A DNA stretch of 63,746 bases from Polaribacter porphyrae (GTDB lineage Bacteria > Bacteroidota > Bacteroidia > Flavobacteriales > Flavobacteriaceae), in the NCBI RefSeq assembly GCF_002954685.1, contig NZ_MSCN01000001.1:270485-334230 (forward strand), written 5' to 3'. Shown one piece after another: positions 9,601 through 18,132 of this stretch (within the stretch, counting starts at the first letter, position 1; the number at the start of each line of letters is the position of its first letter). A program made the position numbers and the translations under genes. The notes below the pieces were generated by a model. It did no database searches, was not told where the DNA came from, and saw only the letters and a list, made by a program, of their open reading frames with translations.

Positions 9601-12600
9601 ACCACCAAAATCATCATTATCTGTAACTTTTATTGAGTTGTTTGTAGAGTCTTCTTCCACAGCAATAGTATCGTTTTTTGCAGTTGGAGTATCATTTACA
9701 GCATTCACGGTTACTGTAACTGTTGCAGTTGCTTCATCTCCATTAGCATCAATAATAGTGTATGTAAAAGTATCTGTACCATTAAAGTTTTCTGCTGGAG
9801 TATATAAAATTACATCATCTGTTGGATCTGAACTTGTACCATTACTGCTTGCTTCTGCTGTACCTGTACTATTTTCTAAATCTATAATTATAGAGGCATT
9901 ATCAGCAAAACCATCACCACCAAAAGAATCGTTAGTTAAAACGCTTATAGTGTTGTTTGACGAATCTTCATCTATAGTAATAGCATCATCTGCTGCTGTT
10001 GGTAAATCATTAACTGCTGTAACAGTAATATTTGCTTTTGTTGTTGAAATATCTCCATCTGCATCTGTAATTGTATATTCGAAAAAATCACTCCCATTAA
10101 AATTTGCTGTTGGAGTATAAAGAATTTTATCGTCTGTAGGATTGGTAGGTGTACCATTATCATCTACTGAAATAGTTCCTCCTTTATTAGATGTTGCTAA
10201 TGAAAGTGATATTTTACCTGAATTAGCACCATCTCCACCAAAAGAATCATTAGCTAAAACAGCTAAAGTATTGTTGCTGGTATCTTCGTTAACTGTAAAC
10301 GTGTCTTCTGCTGCAGTAGGTTTATCATTTACAGAATTCACGGTTACAGTAACAGTTGCTGTTGCAACATCTCCATTACTATCTGTTATTGAATAACTGA
10401 AGGTATCTTGTCCATTAAAGTTGGCAACAGGAGAATATAAAACTGCATCATCAGATGGGTTGTTAGGGGTATTATTGTCATTGACAGTAATCAAACCACC
10501 TTTACTAGATGTTGCATTGGGTAATGTAATTGTACCAGAATTAGTGCCATCACCACCAAAATCATCATTATCTAAAACATTTATATAGTTATTTTCAGAA
10601 TCTTCATCTACAGTAGCAGTATCATTTGCTGTAGTAGGAACATCGTTAATAGCATTTAATGTTATAGTAACTTTTGCTTGAGAACGATTTCCATTCGCAT
10701 CAATGATATTATAGCTAAAATCATCTACACCATTAAAACTTGCAGGTGGTGTGTATAAAATAGCATCGTCTGTTGGGTCTTTAGGAGTGCCATTGTCATC
10801 AACAGCAACCTGACCTCTTTTGGTTGTGAATTTATTGTAGATTACTATTTTGCCTTTATTGGGACCATCACCACCAAAATCATCATTATCAGTTACATTA
10901 ATTTTTACTTGTGGACTATCTTCATCTATAGTAATGGCATCTGCTTTTGCAGTTGGTAAATCATTAACAGATCTTACAAAAATTGAAACTGTACCAGTTG
11001 CAGTATCTCCATTTGCATCTGTAATTGTATAATCAAAAGTATCTCGACCATTAAAGTTAGGGAAAGGTGTATATAGTAATTTGTCATCACTTGGATTTAA
11101 AGGAGTGCCATTATCATTTACAGTGATTGTACCATTATTTTCTGATTTATCTGAAACTAATTTTATAGCTCCTTCATTTGGACCATCATTACCAAAATCA
11201 TCGTTTTTTAAAACATCTACACTAAAATCTTTTGCATCTTCATCTGCATTTTCATAATCTGTTTGAGTAGATGGAGTATCATTAATTTTTAAAGTAAAAG
11301 TTATTTCTTTAGGGCAGTTTAAGTTTGCGCCTGTAATAAGTACACTATATTCTCCTGCTTGATCTATTCTTACGTTATTAATGTCAAAAGCTTTTTTTGT
11401 AGAAAGAATATTATTAACATTTGTTGATTTGTACCATTTATAACTCAAAGAACTAGACGTATCAGTTCCATTTGGAGCGTCATAATTTGGTACTCCATTT
11501 GCAAAAGTATTTGTTTTAGTTGCAGTTGCATCTATAGCTAATGTTACATTGCTACCATTATTACCAATTATTGTAAATTCTGATGTAGTTAGTGAAATTC
11601 TTTCAGCTGTTTTGGTAGCTGCTGTAATTTTTTGACCTCTAGTTTCATTTCCGTTTGTTGAACCAAAAGGAATTGGAATTCCGTTTTTATTAGATTTGGT
11701 GCCTAAATTGCCTGAACTTCCTCCATTACTTCCACCAGCTAAAGTTTCTGTTGTGGTTAAGTTTTTCTCTGCTTCTGTTGCATCTGGGCATCCATCGTTA
11801 TCTGAATCTGTGTCTAAATAATCTGGAATAGAATCGTTATCTGTATCTAGAGAACAGTTTGCATCTAATTGAATAGTGTTTGCAGATTTAGAGAAATTAT
11901 CAGATTCGAAAACATAACCTGTGTTACCAGTTCTTTTTAAGAAATTGATATTGAATGAATTTACTTCAAGTAATTGTAAATTAATCCATAGGTCTTCATT
12001 ATTAAGACCTGAACTTTCCTTTTTAGAGTTTATTCTTAAAAAATCACCAGTAGTACCAGAATAATTTTTAGTAATATTTTCAGCTATGTATAGGTTTGTT
12101 GCTGGGTTTTTAGATAGAGAATAACTACTTACTAAATTTTTATTGATTTCTACAGATTCTCCTGTTCCATCATTTAAAAAGTCCACGTCTTTAAACATAA
12201 AAGAAGGAGCAACATTTACTAATTGATTAGAACCATTTTTTAAAAATTCGAATTTTACAGAAGCATAAGGAACTTCTTGTTTGTTCTCACCACCTAATAA
12301 AACTGGATATAAATCTTCACCAAATTTAAAACCGCTAATATCTACAGTCATATTTTCTGGATCAGAATTGGCAGTGACTGTAACTTTTAAGTCAATTTTA
12401 GTGCCATTATAAGTACCTACATTTTTATAAACCATTACATCACCAACATCGCCTTTTGTATTACTATTTGTAAAAGTTTTATTATTAGCATTTAGTTTAA
12501 AGGTAAAAGGATTTACCTCTGGGCATTCATCTTCATCTAAAATACCATCATTATCATCATCTAAATCACAAATGTCAGAAACACCATCTTTATCAGTATC

Positions 12601-13647
12601 AATATTTCCTGAAGCAACAGGATCACAAGGATCTACAACCGAGTTTACAGTTACATTTACAATGGCTTTATCGCAATTATTTTTATTATCACAGACTGTG
12701 TATTCAAAACTATCAACACCATCAAAGTTTTGATTTGGTGTGTATATAATTACGTCATCACTTTTGTCTTGAGGTGTATTGTTTATATCACTTGTTTGAA
12801 TAAATCCGTTTTTTGGGGTTTTATGTACCCAAAAATTTGCATTTGATGGTATATTTTTATCGTTATCAAAAATTTTGATAGTTGCTTTAGTATTTTCATC
12901 AATAGTAGCTACATCATCATTTGCTATTGGGTTAGCAATAGTATAACTAATATCAATTTTTGGATAATAAGAAGAGCTTCTGTCGTCAAAATTCCATCCT
13001 TCCCATTTTTTTGAGGATTGTATTATAATACTAATATCTTTAAGACCATTATGATTATCAACTACTTCTTGTACAATATCTTTTAAGTTGGGTGATTTTA
13101 ATTCTAAACCATTAGAGAGTTTTGGTATGTACCAATCAACAGATTTGGATGTTGTGTTTCTAGTTGATAAATAATTATCACCATCTGAATAAGAAGTTGG
13201 TTCCCATAAATTTTCTGCTTTTACATTAACAGTTGTATTGCCTTGTTTGTAGCCATACAAAGTAAGTTCTACATTGTTAATAATGGCGTTTGCTGGGATA
13301 TTTAGATTAATAAATCTAAAACCTTTCCATCTAATATTTCCTGATTCTATTTCAGTTGGGTAATTATTTCCTTTATTATCTTCAAAAGAATCATCTCTAG
13401 AACTATTAATTTTTTTGTTTGAAATTGTTACAGTTCTATCATTATTAATGTCAAAACTATAATTTGAAGAATATTTTTCAAAAATATTTTCATAACTCAA
13501 CCAATTAAATTTTTCTTTTTTAAGTGGTATTTTTTCTAGTTTTGTAGGAGGAAGGTTTTCTTTTTCAGTTAAATTAAGTGAGTAAACTGAAGTAATAGAA
13601 AGTAAAACAATAGCTATTACAAATGATAATTTGTTTTTTGATTTCAT
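3616..13647 (-). CDS. Giant multidomain T9SS-secreted adhesin, 3343 aa
   Basis: Residues 1-24 are a signal peptide ending VYSLN. Reading along the protein: a DNRLRE-like beta domain (about 60-235), one divergent cadherin-like/Big_9 unit (236-342), a thrombospondin type 3 stretch (DTDKDGVSD, DDDNDG; 340-376), a beta-rich region, a second TSP3 stretch (593-626), an Ig-like region, then fourteen tandem cadherin-like units (about 788-2272). After these come a choice-of-anchor-A-like domain (about 2283-2586), a PKD domain (YAWDFGDGTTS, about 2593-2683), a PKD-like segment, a unique domain of about 450 residues, a possible carbohydrate-binding-like module, and a type A T9SS sorting domain (FFVYPNPSKG to KIIFK). 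TSP3 and cadherin-like units usually bind calcium. The expected role is adhesion at the cell surface or in the medium; the ligand cannot be told. It ends in a strong terminator and has its own promoter and leader. Confidence 0.93.
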   Translation of the reverse strand: MKSKNKLSFVIAIVLLSITSVYSLNLTEKENLPPTKLEKIPLKKEKFNWLSYENIFEKYSSNYSFDINNDRTVTISNKKINSSRDDSFEDNKGNNYPTEIESGNIRWKGFRFINLNIPANAIINNVELTLYGYKQGNTTVNVKAENLWEPTSYSDGDNYLSTRNTTSKSVDWYIPKLSNGLELKSPNLKDIVQEVVDNHNGLKDISIIIQSSKKWEGWNFDDRSSSYYPKIDISYTIANPIANDDVATIDENTKATIKIFDNDKNIPSNANFWVHKTPKNGFIQTSDINNTPQDKSDDVIIYTPNQNFDGVDSFEYTVCDNKNNCDKAIVNVTVNSVVDPCDPVASGNIDTDKDGVSDICDLDDDNDGILDEDECPEVNPFTFKLNANNKTFTNSNTKGDVGDVMVYKNVGTYNGTKIDLKVTVTANSDPENMTVDISGFKFGEDLYPVLLGGENKQEVPYASVKFEFLKNGSNQLVNVAPSFMFKDVDFLNDGTGESVEINKNLVSSYSLSKNPATNLYIAENITKNYSGTTGDFLRINSKKESSGLNNEDLWINLQLLEVNSFNINFLKRTGNTGYVFESDNFSKSANTIQLDANCSLDTDNDSIPDYLDTDSDNDGCPDATEAEKNLTTTETLAGGSNGGSSGNLGTKSNKNGIPIPFGSTNGNETRGQKITAATKTAERISLTTSEFTIIGNNGSNVTLAIDATATKTNTFANGVPNYDAPNGTDTSSSLSYKWYKSTNVNNILSTKKAFDINNVRIDQAGEYSVLITGANLNCPKEITFTLKINDTPSTQTDYENADEDAKDFSVDVLKNDDFGNDGPNEGAIKLVSDKSENNGTITVNDNGTPLNPSDDKLLYTPFPNFNGRDTFDYTITDANGDTATGTVSIFVRSVNDLPTAKADAITIDEDSPQVKINVTDNDDFGGDGPNKGKIVIYNKFTTKRGQVAVDDNGTPKDPTDDAILYTPPASFNGVDDFSYNIIDANGNRSQAKVTITLNAINDVPTTANDTATVDEDSENNYINVLDNDDFGGDGTNSGTITLPNATSSKGGLITVNDNNTPNNPSDDAVLYSPVANFNGQDTFSYSITDSNGDVATATVTVTVNSVNDKPTAAEDTFTVNEDTSNNTLAVLANDSFGGDGANSGKISLSLATSNKGGTISVDDNGTPTNPTDDKILYTPTANFNGSDFFEYTITDADGDISTTKANITVTAVNDLPTAADDAITIDEDSSNNTISVLTNDSFGGDGFADNASIIIDLENSTGTAEASSNGTSSDPTDDVILYTPAENFNGTDTFTYTIIDANGDEATATVTVTVNAVNDTPTAKNDTIAVEEDSTNNSIKVTDNDDFGGDGANAGTISLPSTTSTENGTLSVDNNATTTDPTDDKIVYTPFANYQGQDSFTYVITDADGDTSTATVTITVSSVNDVPVTANDDVTVDEDSIENLFNVLANDSFGGDGHNSGKIVLSDLVSSKKGTLAVDDNGTATDPTDDKIKYTPLADFNGSDTFTYSIIDANGDSASATVSVTVNSVNDLPTAVNDSFSVDEDSSRNIIRIFNNDSYGGDGKPTSNYFEYTNPNQGGNLLIRPSRGNRVSAGVEYDIVYYTPAANFNGSETFTYTITDTNGDTSTATVTITVNGVNDTPSTSNDSYTVEEDSANNSFTVLANDDFGGDGTNSGTITLPNATSNKGGLITVNYNNTPNNPSDDVILYSPDANFNGQDTFDYTITDSNGDTSTATVTITVNDVNDVPIASNDVVTVTEDSSDNSLTVLANDDFGGDGANTGKIILTNEVSAENGTLSVDDNGTPNNPTDDKINYTPVANFNGTDTFSYSIIDANGDTSIAEVTITITSVNDTPTAVEDTATVDEDSTNNNLNVVLNDDFGGDGANAGTITLVNTTSQNGGTLSVDNNSTATDPTDDKIIYTPTSNFNGTDTFDYTITDANGDTSNTTVTVTVNAVNDVPTANDDTIIVDEDSTTNTINVLTNDDFGGDGKSDSAIQVATSKSEKGGTIAVNDNGTPTNPSDDTITYTPEANFNGSDKFTYLIVDTNGDTSSASVSITVNAVNDLPLAEDDSFTVEEDSSNNIITIFTNDSYGGDGKPSRNYLEVGTPNQGGRLLVRASRGNRVGGSTENDIIYYTPAPDFNGIETFTYSIIDADGDKSEATVTITVTGVNDSPVTINDNITVDENSTNTSINVLENDSFGGDGASSGTITITSDKSLKGGTIIIDDNATPTNPTDDKITYTPLANFTGIDSFEYTITDADGETSNGTVTVTVNPVGTKYNPLAITECFNIFVQNNLTLGSGKTHGNIATGGNLEFKENYSISSEDCGCFAVNDVKIGLLVGKKVIYPQNGILSISNENQYVKIGEDGNGTVWYQDPENSFENMRITPQADYNASSYIQLARSARGLGVSNSENPVIEKDIIDFDNAFQQLQTASLSMSSEDSNTSILNTSFEEIPSNNLPSEIVINLENNVNYLNLTGENLNKITSIDFYEKPSEDRILIINIDASETLDWTVANQKNIDSENAAYVIYNFHNTTSLNIVGENSLFGSVLAPNADITKTVNKATLSGQIIGKSLNIDGSEVECAVFESSVYSPEDAKVAPTADYTINDNDQCLVGNSFEFSNTSNTGANTQPTAIITYAWDFGDGTTSSLMNPIKTYDEAGAYTVKLTATNAYGSSEKISQINVEGVIIADVVESNSTKDEDAGSVTKEFTLNNDSEFTNYSWALDEVGTNLFPNEKTVSFEFTQEGQYVLSITTFNGDCNNSIKIPVTITSDEVSTGNDGGLESESLGGALSKRYLRRKMNSVPTIFKKTNDIIYNKKKMVKSLAKKSSDLTLLEMFPERLVDGDVAHVTSPTDILDFTVADEVLSVDFSVDDKTIGVVLGVKTLDQIYNHTKATCDRLRGAEILDVKTVEIDGYSFLQQAIQQRDGIIEHAISFAVSKNNTEEFYKIQTNWYVFDYIAANNVFNFQVWASDPANTQKMVLEILTNLKNSKPVEQSEKQKIPRTYVTKVARVSNILKMDLKSFEEVEDLEISMTEKLTETTTNLNSKYSTLNSKTEQTLELVINDGYEYDGDVIFDGEVQDAFYHADGNWGLDYDRRYTTVNEYEVTNNLNREYKDDEMLINRNVHVKAYSEFDYLAVFKALLPGNLAADYSEYKYLSFTASGQGPTQLVLVKSGIENWSEQYRATVNLTDEEQTFFIPFESFTSTASTNKIAADDLTTVSFTYVATTAGTNNLDMKISDVKFTKTNTALNVDEFVAPKENEFFVYPNPSKGSVNCTVFSNTTTKAKATLFDITGKTIYKGEINLSQGKNKLNFNFNAKAGVMFLRINSTETNYGTSKIIFK
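6826..11290 (-). repeat. Fourteen tandem cadherin-like (Big_9) repeats, period about 318 bp
   Basis: Fourteen units of about 104-110 residues each carry a V-N-D-x-P opening, an E-D-S segment, a N-D-x-FGGDG turn, a Y-T-P-x-x-x-F-N-G strand and an I-T-D-x-N-G-D-T ending. The first unit has FGNDG, two units (around 8760-9065 and 7150-7480) have YGGDG and a longer loop containing RGNRV. The codon pattern is repetitive enough that some units are near-identical in DNA, for example 8535-8650 and 10446-10561. Confidence 0.9.
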
Positions 13648-13713
13648 AACTTGGGGGACTAAGTTGATTTTTATAAAATAATAAAATGATGTACTGTTTT
13701 TGACATATAGAAA

Positions 13714-13854
13714 TTAATGTCGAAAGAAATGCAATTTAGCATCTGTAATTGGGCAGAATCCTTTTTTAAAACTTTTTAGTTTTACGGGCTTTAGAAAAAA
13801 AGCTAATTTTTGTTTGATGTCTTTTTTAAGACAAAAGTTGGTAGTTGTACTCAT
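13714..13854 (-). CDS. Possible 46-residue upstream ORF in adhesin 2 leader
   Basis: An ATG at 13854 opens a 46-codon basic peptide (starts MSTTTNFCLKKDIKQ, ends HFFRH) that stops 66 bases before the adhesin ATG. Its start lies about 18 bases after the expected transcription start. The start context, TAATCCCCCCATTAATG, resembles the adhesin's own TAGTCCCCCAAGTTATG: a C run, 4-5 bases, then ATG. C runs are rare in this AT-rich DNA. I do not recognise the peptide; it may be a leader peptide or a chance ORF. Confidence 0.35.
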   Translation of the reverse strand: MSTTTNFCLKKDIKQKLAFFLKPVKLKSFKKGFCPITDAKLHFFRH

Positions 13855-13878
13855 TAATGGGGGGATTAAATGATATTA

Positions 13879-13910
13879 CAAAGCTATAAAAAGAATCGTA
13901 GTTTCAACAA
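13879..13910 (-). promoter_or_regulatory. Promoter of adhesin 2 (Bacteroidota -33/-7 type)
   Basis: The minus strand reads TTGTTG, 18 bases, then TAGCTTTG, a full match to the -7 consensus TAnnTTTG with an acceptable -33 TTG. It places the transcription start near 13872, about 225 bases before the adhesin ATG and just before the leader ORF. Confidence 0.6.
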
Positions 13911-14090
13911 TTTTATAGGTTTTTTTGCGGTTAAAGTAATGTTAAAACAAATTTTAAATCTATTTTATAAATAAAAAAATTAATCTAAGTAACTGTTTCT
14001 TATAGACAAAATAATGCAAAAACAGGTAATGCTGTGAAGATTTAAGTTGATGAAAATGAATAGATTATGCGTTTTTTATGATAAATCTGA

Positions 14091-15539
14091 TTATTTCTTT
14101 TTTTGCGTTAATAAATACACACTTTTAGTTCTAATCGCTTTTTGCCAATCTATAAATTTTATGGATTTAATCCAGCTAGGATATGCAGAATAAACTCTTT
14201 TTATCTCATAATTATCAAATTTTTCATCAAAATACAATTGATTATGAACTAAAAAAGCAGTTTTTATATTATTCTTAATCAAATAGTTCTTAATATTTTC
14301 TGATGAATATATAGCCAGTGAAGTTATATTTTTTGGTCTGTAAAAAGTAGATTTTAAATCCACCAAAAAATGATATGTTTCTTTAGAAGTTGAAATAATA
14401 AGGTTATTTTTTTCTGATACATTTTTGTATAAGAAACCATATAGTTTAACAGTTCCGTTTAAAGGTTTAAACATCATAAAAACCAATAATAAGAAGTTAA
14501 TAACAAAAGAAACTCTAAATAATCTTCTATGCCACTTTTTTATTTCTTTGTTTTTGAAGTAAGTCATCAAACCATAAATGGCTATAAAAATAAATAGATA
14601 CATAATTGGGAATAAAAAACGAACTTCTTTATGACCAATTAAAGAATGAATCAAAATAAAAAAGATACTTACCCATACAAAAAGATGTTTTTTTAAAATA
14701 ATTACTCCTTTTGTGTAAGATGCTAATAATATAAAACTAATTGGTGGAGCTGCAAAAGCTAAAAACAAATACAAATAAGCAAAAAATGGAGATGTACCAA
14801 AGTTTGCAGCTTTACCATCAATTAAATTCAATTTTAAATAATTTAGAGGTGCAAAAGTAAGCTGATTGTAAAAAAGACTGTCTAGGTATATAGCAAGCGC
14901 AATAATTAATATGATGATACTGCCAGAAGTCAATACTTTTAAAAACTTTGTTTTATCAATAAAAAGTAGGTGTGCATAAATGGCTAATATGGCTATTCCC
15001 ATTTGATACCTGAATAAAAAAGATATTCCTAAAGTAAACCCAATAAAAATTAAATTGCCATAACTTCTAGTCTTTGTTAACGTTAACAAGGATAATAGTA
15101 AAAATAATGCAGCATAATTTTCTGAAGAAAAACGAACACTTATAAAAGGTACAAACCACAATAGCAAAATAGAAGCATAAAATATATTTTGCCATTTACT
15201 TTCTTTAAAATATTTATTAACGATGTAATCATTTAATCTTGTAAAAATAGACCACATTAAAATTGCACTCAAAAGCCTAAAAATAGTAGCAATATAAAAT
15301 GGATTTTCTAGACCTATAAAATGAAAAATTTTTATAAAAAGATACGCTAACCAAGGCTGTAAAGAAGGTCGCATTCTTTCGTTAAACTCCCAAGGTAATT
15401 CTGACGCATTTATTTGACCCAATTTATATTGTGCAAATTCCATAATTTGAAAATACTCATCAGATTGAATATGACCAACACTAAAAAATGCAGTAATAAT
15501 AAAAACAGCTAGCCCTATATATTTTATTTTTTGAATCAC
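14091..15539 (-). CDS. GT22/PIG-B-like mannosyltransferase, membrane glycosyltransferase
   Basis: This 482-residue polytopic membrane protein has about ten hydrophobic segments. Near the N-terminus, SDEYFQIMEFAQYKLG followed by LPWEFNERMRPSLQP matches the first-loop signature of GT-C enzymes related to GT22 (Alg9/PIG-B: acidic DE pair, then an aromatic WE and an RP/RS motif). Such enzymes transfer mannose or a similar sugar from a polyprenyl-phosphate donor on the periplasmic side. The acceptor is unknown. The gene starts two bases after the small outer-membrane protein gene, so it is probably the last gene of a three-gene operon with the upstream symporter. Confidence 0.72.
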   Translation of the reverse strand: MIQKIKYIGLAVFIITAFFSVGHIQSDEYFQIMEFAQYKLGQINASELPWEFNERMRPSLQPWLAYLFIKIFHFIGLENPFYIATIFRLLSAILMWSIFTRLNDYIVNKYFKESKWQNIFYASILLLWFVPFISVRFSSENYAALFLLLSLLTLTKTRSYGNLIFIGFTLGISFLFRYQMGIAILAIYAHLLFIDKTKFLKVLTSGSIIILIIALAIYLDSLFYNQLTFAPLNYLKLNLIDGKAANFGTSPFFAYLYLFLAFAAPPISFILLASYTKGVIILKKHLFVWVSIFFILIHSLIGHKEVRFLFPIMYLFIFIAIYGLMTYFKNKEIKKWHRRLFRVSFVINFLLLVFMMFKPLNGTVKLYGFLYKNVSEKNNLIISTSKETYHFLVDLKSTFYRPKNITSLAIYSSENIKNYLIKNNIKTAFLVHNQLYFDEKFDNYEIKRVYSAYPSWIKSIKFIDWQKAIRTKSVYLLTQKKK

Positions 15540-15541
15540 TT

Positions 15542-15967
15542 TTAATTAAAAATATATCTTATACCAACTGAATTTCTTATTCCAGAACCATTAATGATAT
15601 TAGAAAAATGATAGGCACTTTCTAAAACAAATGCTAAACTCTTCACTTCTTTTAAAGGAACAACCTCTAATTGTAGTGGTAGATATACACTTTCAAAAAA
15701 ATCGATATTTTTAGAATTAAAAGGAAAAGTAGAAACTCCAATTCCAAAATTTAAATTGTAATCCTTTTTAGAAATTACTTTATACAATAAACTAAATTCA
15801 GAATTAAACTCTGAATTTATATCATCGCTAACTCTGAATTCTGTTTGAAATTTATCATTAAAAACATAAGACAATCCAATTTCTTTACCAAAATAACCAG
15901 TAACTTTTAGCTGACTAAAACAAGATATTGAACTAATAATAAAAAATGTAAAAAGAAGTTTTTTCAT
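15542..15967 (-). CDS. Small predicted outer-membrane beta protein
   Basis: This 141-residue protein has a clear signal peptide (KKLLFTFFIISSISCFSQ) and then alternating beta strands, ending in an aromatic-asparagine C-terminus (GIRYIFN) as in small beta-barrel proteins. The Cys in the signal region lacks a good lipobox and is followed by FSQ, so ordinary signal peptidase I cleavage is more likely. It lies between the symporter and the mannosyltransferase with gaps of 14 and 2 bases, so co-transcription is likely. Function unknown. Confidence 0.65.
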   Translation of the reverse strand: MKKLLFTFFIISSISCFSQLKVTGYFGKEIGLSYVFNDKFQTEFRVSDDINSEFNSEFSLLYKVISKKDYNLNFGIGVSTFPFNSKNIDFFESVYLPLQLEVVPLKEVKSLAFVLESAYHFSNIINGSGIRNSVGIRYIFN

Positions 15968-15981
15968 GATAGAAGTAATTT

Positions 15982-17421
15982 TTAATTTACTTTTTTTCTT
16001 AACAAAGATAAACCAATAAAAGTGATGAATCCATTTAAAATTAATAGAGCAAAACCAAAATCAAAGCTAAAATAAGTCAAACATAAAAAGTTGATTAAAT
16101 ATGTTATAAATGGTGATGCAATGCAGATAGTAGGTACAAATTTATCCTTGACTTTTATTTTTGTAAATAAACCAAAAGCATATAGGCCTAATAATGGACC
16201 ATAAGTATAATTTGCAAAGGTGAATATTTTAGCGATGACACTCTCATCAGCAATAAAATATTTAAATATTAAAATAGTTGCGATTAATATAAATGAGAAA
16301 AGAATATGAATTTTTTTTCTTGTTTTTTCTTGCTCAACTTCACTTTTCTTTTTGTCGATTTCTAAAATATCGATACTAAAAGAAGTTGTTAGTGATGTTA
16401 ATGCTGAATCTGCACTAGAGTAAGCAGCAGCAATTAAACCTAATAAAAAGAAAATAGCAGTTGCTAAACCTAAAGTTCCTTTGATTGCAATTATTGGAAA
16501 AAGTTGATCTTTATGTGCGTCAATTCCGTTTTTTTGAGCATAATCAGTTAATAAAACACCCAATGCTAAAAAGAAAAAGTTTACAATTACTAAAACTATG
16601 GTAAACCAAAACATATTTTTTTGAGCATCTTTCAAATTTCTACACGTTAGGTTTTTTTGCATCATATCTTGGTCTAAACCTGTCATAACAATGGCTACAA
16701 AAGCACCAGCAAGAAAACGTTTCCAGAAATAATCTCCTGTTTTAACATCCTCAAAAAAGAACGTTTTAGAAAGTTCGCTATCAGCAACATAAGAAAAAAT
16801 ATTACTGATTTGCATTTCATCAGAAATGGTATAAATACAAACACCAACTGCAATTAGCATAAATAAAGTTTGCAAAGTATCTGTCCAAACAATGGTTTTT
16901 ATGCCTCCCTTGAATGTGTAGAGCCAAATTAATAAAATAGTTATAGTAACTGTTACCCAAAAAGGGATTCCATAGGCATCAAACAATAATAATTGTAACA
17001 CATTTGCGACTAAAAAAAGACGAAAAGCAGCGCCAATAGTTCTTGATAATAAGAAAAATGAAGCTCCTGTTTTGTATGAATAATTACCAAATCTGTCCTG
17101 TAAATAAGTGTAAATTGATGTTAAGTTAAGTCGATAATAAAGAGGAAGCAATACCAAACCAATTACAGCATACCCAACAACATAACCTAGCACCATTTGC
17201 ATGTAACTCATACTTTGGGCTTCTACCCAACCAGGAACAGAAATAAAAGTAACTCCAGAAAGTGAAGCCCCAATCATACCAAAAGCTACCAAATACCATG
17301 GAGACGAATTATCTGCCTTAAAAAATGTTTTGTTGTTTGCTGATTTTCCTGTGAGGTAAGAAATGAAAATCAAAACAGAAAAATAGCCAACAATTAAAAG
17401 GATAATATGAAGTGGTTGCAT
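15982..17421 (-). CDS. Sodium:solute symporter (SSS family)
   Basis: This 479-residue membrane protein has about 13 hydrophobic segments, with the SSS signature in the early helices ([16 protein letters not shown]) and the conserved [13 protein letters not shown] loop near residue 170. A serine-rich helix, [16 protein letters not shown], near residue 330 corresponds to the sodium-site helix of this family. The substrate cannot be read from sequence; sugar acids, sialic acid and amino acids are common in this family. It is the first gene of a probable operon and is divergent from recR, with 93 bases between the start codons. Confidence 0.88.
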   Translation of the reverse strand: MQPLHIILLIVGYFSVLIFISYLTGKSANNKTFFKADNSSPWYLVAFGMIGASLSGVTFISVPGWVEAQSMSYMQMVLGYVVGYAVIGLVLLPLYYRLNLTSIYTYLQDRFGNYSYKTGASFFLLSRTIGAAFRLFLVANVLQLLLFDAYGIPFWVTVTITILLIWLYTFKGGIKTIVWTDTLQTLFMLIAVGVCIYTISDEMQISNIFSYVADSELSKTFFFEDVKTGDYFWKRFLAGAFVAIVMTGLDQDMMQKNLTCRNLKDAQKNMFWFTIVLVIVNFFFLALGVLLTDYAQKNGIDAHKDQLFPIIAIKGTLGLATAIFFLLGLIAAAYSSADSALTSLTTSFSIDILEIDKKKSEVEQEKTRKKIHILFSFILIATILIFKYFIADESVIAKIFTFANYTYGPLLGLYAFGLFTKIKVKDKFVPTICIASPFITYLINFLCLTYFSFDFGFALLILNGFITFIGLSLLRKKVN

Positions 17422-17514
17422 AGTGCTTTACAAATATTCAATTACAATTTACGAATATACTCTTTTGTCTTTTTTCTCTATTCTTTTTTCTTTAGAAGTT
17501 GTAATTTTACACTT

Positions 17515-18132
17515 ATGGATTTTTCATCAAAAATTTTAGAAAACGCAGTAAATGAGGTTTCGCGTTTGCCAGGAATTGGAAAGCGAACTGCATTGCGTTT
17601 GGTGTTACATTTATTAAAACAGCCTTCAGAAAATACAAAATACTTATCTGAAGCTTTGTTACATTTAAGAAATGATGTAAAAAGTTGCGAAAAATGTCAT
17701 AATATTTCTGATACAATTTTGTGTAACATTTGTCAGAACCCGAAAAGAAATCCAGAGATTGTTTGTGTGGTAGAAGATATAAGAGATGTTATGGCTATTG
17801 AGAGTACTTCTCAATTTAATGGTTTGTATCACGTTTTAGGAGGAAAAATATCACCAATTGAAGGTATTGGCCCACAAAATTTAGAAATAGAATCTTTAGT
17901 TAAAAAAGTCGAAAATGGAGAAATTAGAGAATTAATTTTTGCATTAAGCTCTACAATGGAAGGTGACACAACTAATTTCTATATTTTTAAACAAATAGAA
18001 AAATTCGAGATTAAAACATCAACAATAGCTAGAGGAATTGCAGTTGGTGATGAATTAGAATACGCAGATGAAGTAACTTTGGGTAGAAGTATTGTGAATC
18101 GTATTCCTTTTGAGCAGAGTATTAGAAGCTAG
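17515..18132 (+). CDS. recR: Recombination mediator RecR
   Basis: This 205-residue protein has the RecR order of domains: helix-hairpin-helix ([17 protein letters not shown]), a four-Cys zinc site ([16 protein letters not shown]), a Toprim domain ([14 protein letters not shown]) and a C-terminal [18 protein letters not shown]. RecR acts with RecO (and RecF) to load RecA at single-strand gaps. The ATG at 17515 gives the family's normal length and start ([12 protein letters not shown]); the frame is open further upstream but that extension is atypical. The stop codon overlaps the end of the convergent lipoprotein pseudogene by four bases. Confidence 0.95.
   Translation: MDFSSKILENAVNEVSRLPGIGKRTALRLVLHLLKQPSENTKYLSEALLHLRNDVKSCEKCHNISDTILCNICQNPKRNPEIVCVVEDIRDVMAIESTSQFNGLYHVLGGKISPIEGIGPQNLEIESLVKKVENGEIRELIFALSSTMEGDTTNFYIFKQIEKFEIKTSTIARGIAVGDELEYADEVTLGRSIVNRIPFEQSIRS

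Larger units (their letters stand above)
13648..14090 (-). other. Leader and promoter region of adhesin 2
   Basis: This gap of 443 bases holds the promoter of adhesin 2 (13879-13910), a 46-codon leader ORF (13714-13854) that includes a TGTCTT/AAGACA inverted repeat near its start, and about 180 bases above the promoter in which I see nothing. No terminator is evident for the mannosyltransferase gene that ends at 14091. Confidence 0.5.

Noticed and set aside
6968..11032. Several plus-strand frames of 80-160 codons inside adhesin 2
   Set aside because: Antisense shadows of the tandem repeats with the same period as the repeats.
6826..11290. Periodic repeats that could be taken for a CRISPR or satellite array
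   Set aside because: The period of about 318 bases, continuous reading frame and protein motif conservation show coding repeats of an adhesin.
17407..17514. Upstream extension of recR
   Set aside because: It overlaps the start of the divergent symporter gene and adds a hydrophobic prefix that RecR proteins lack.
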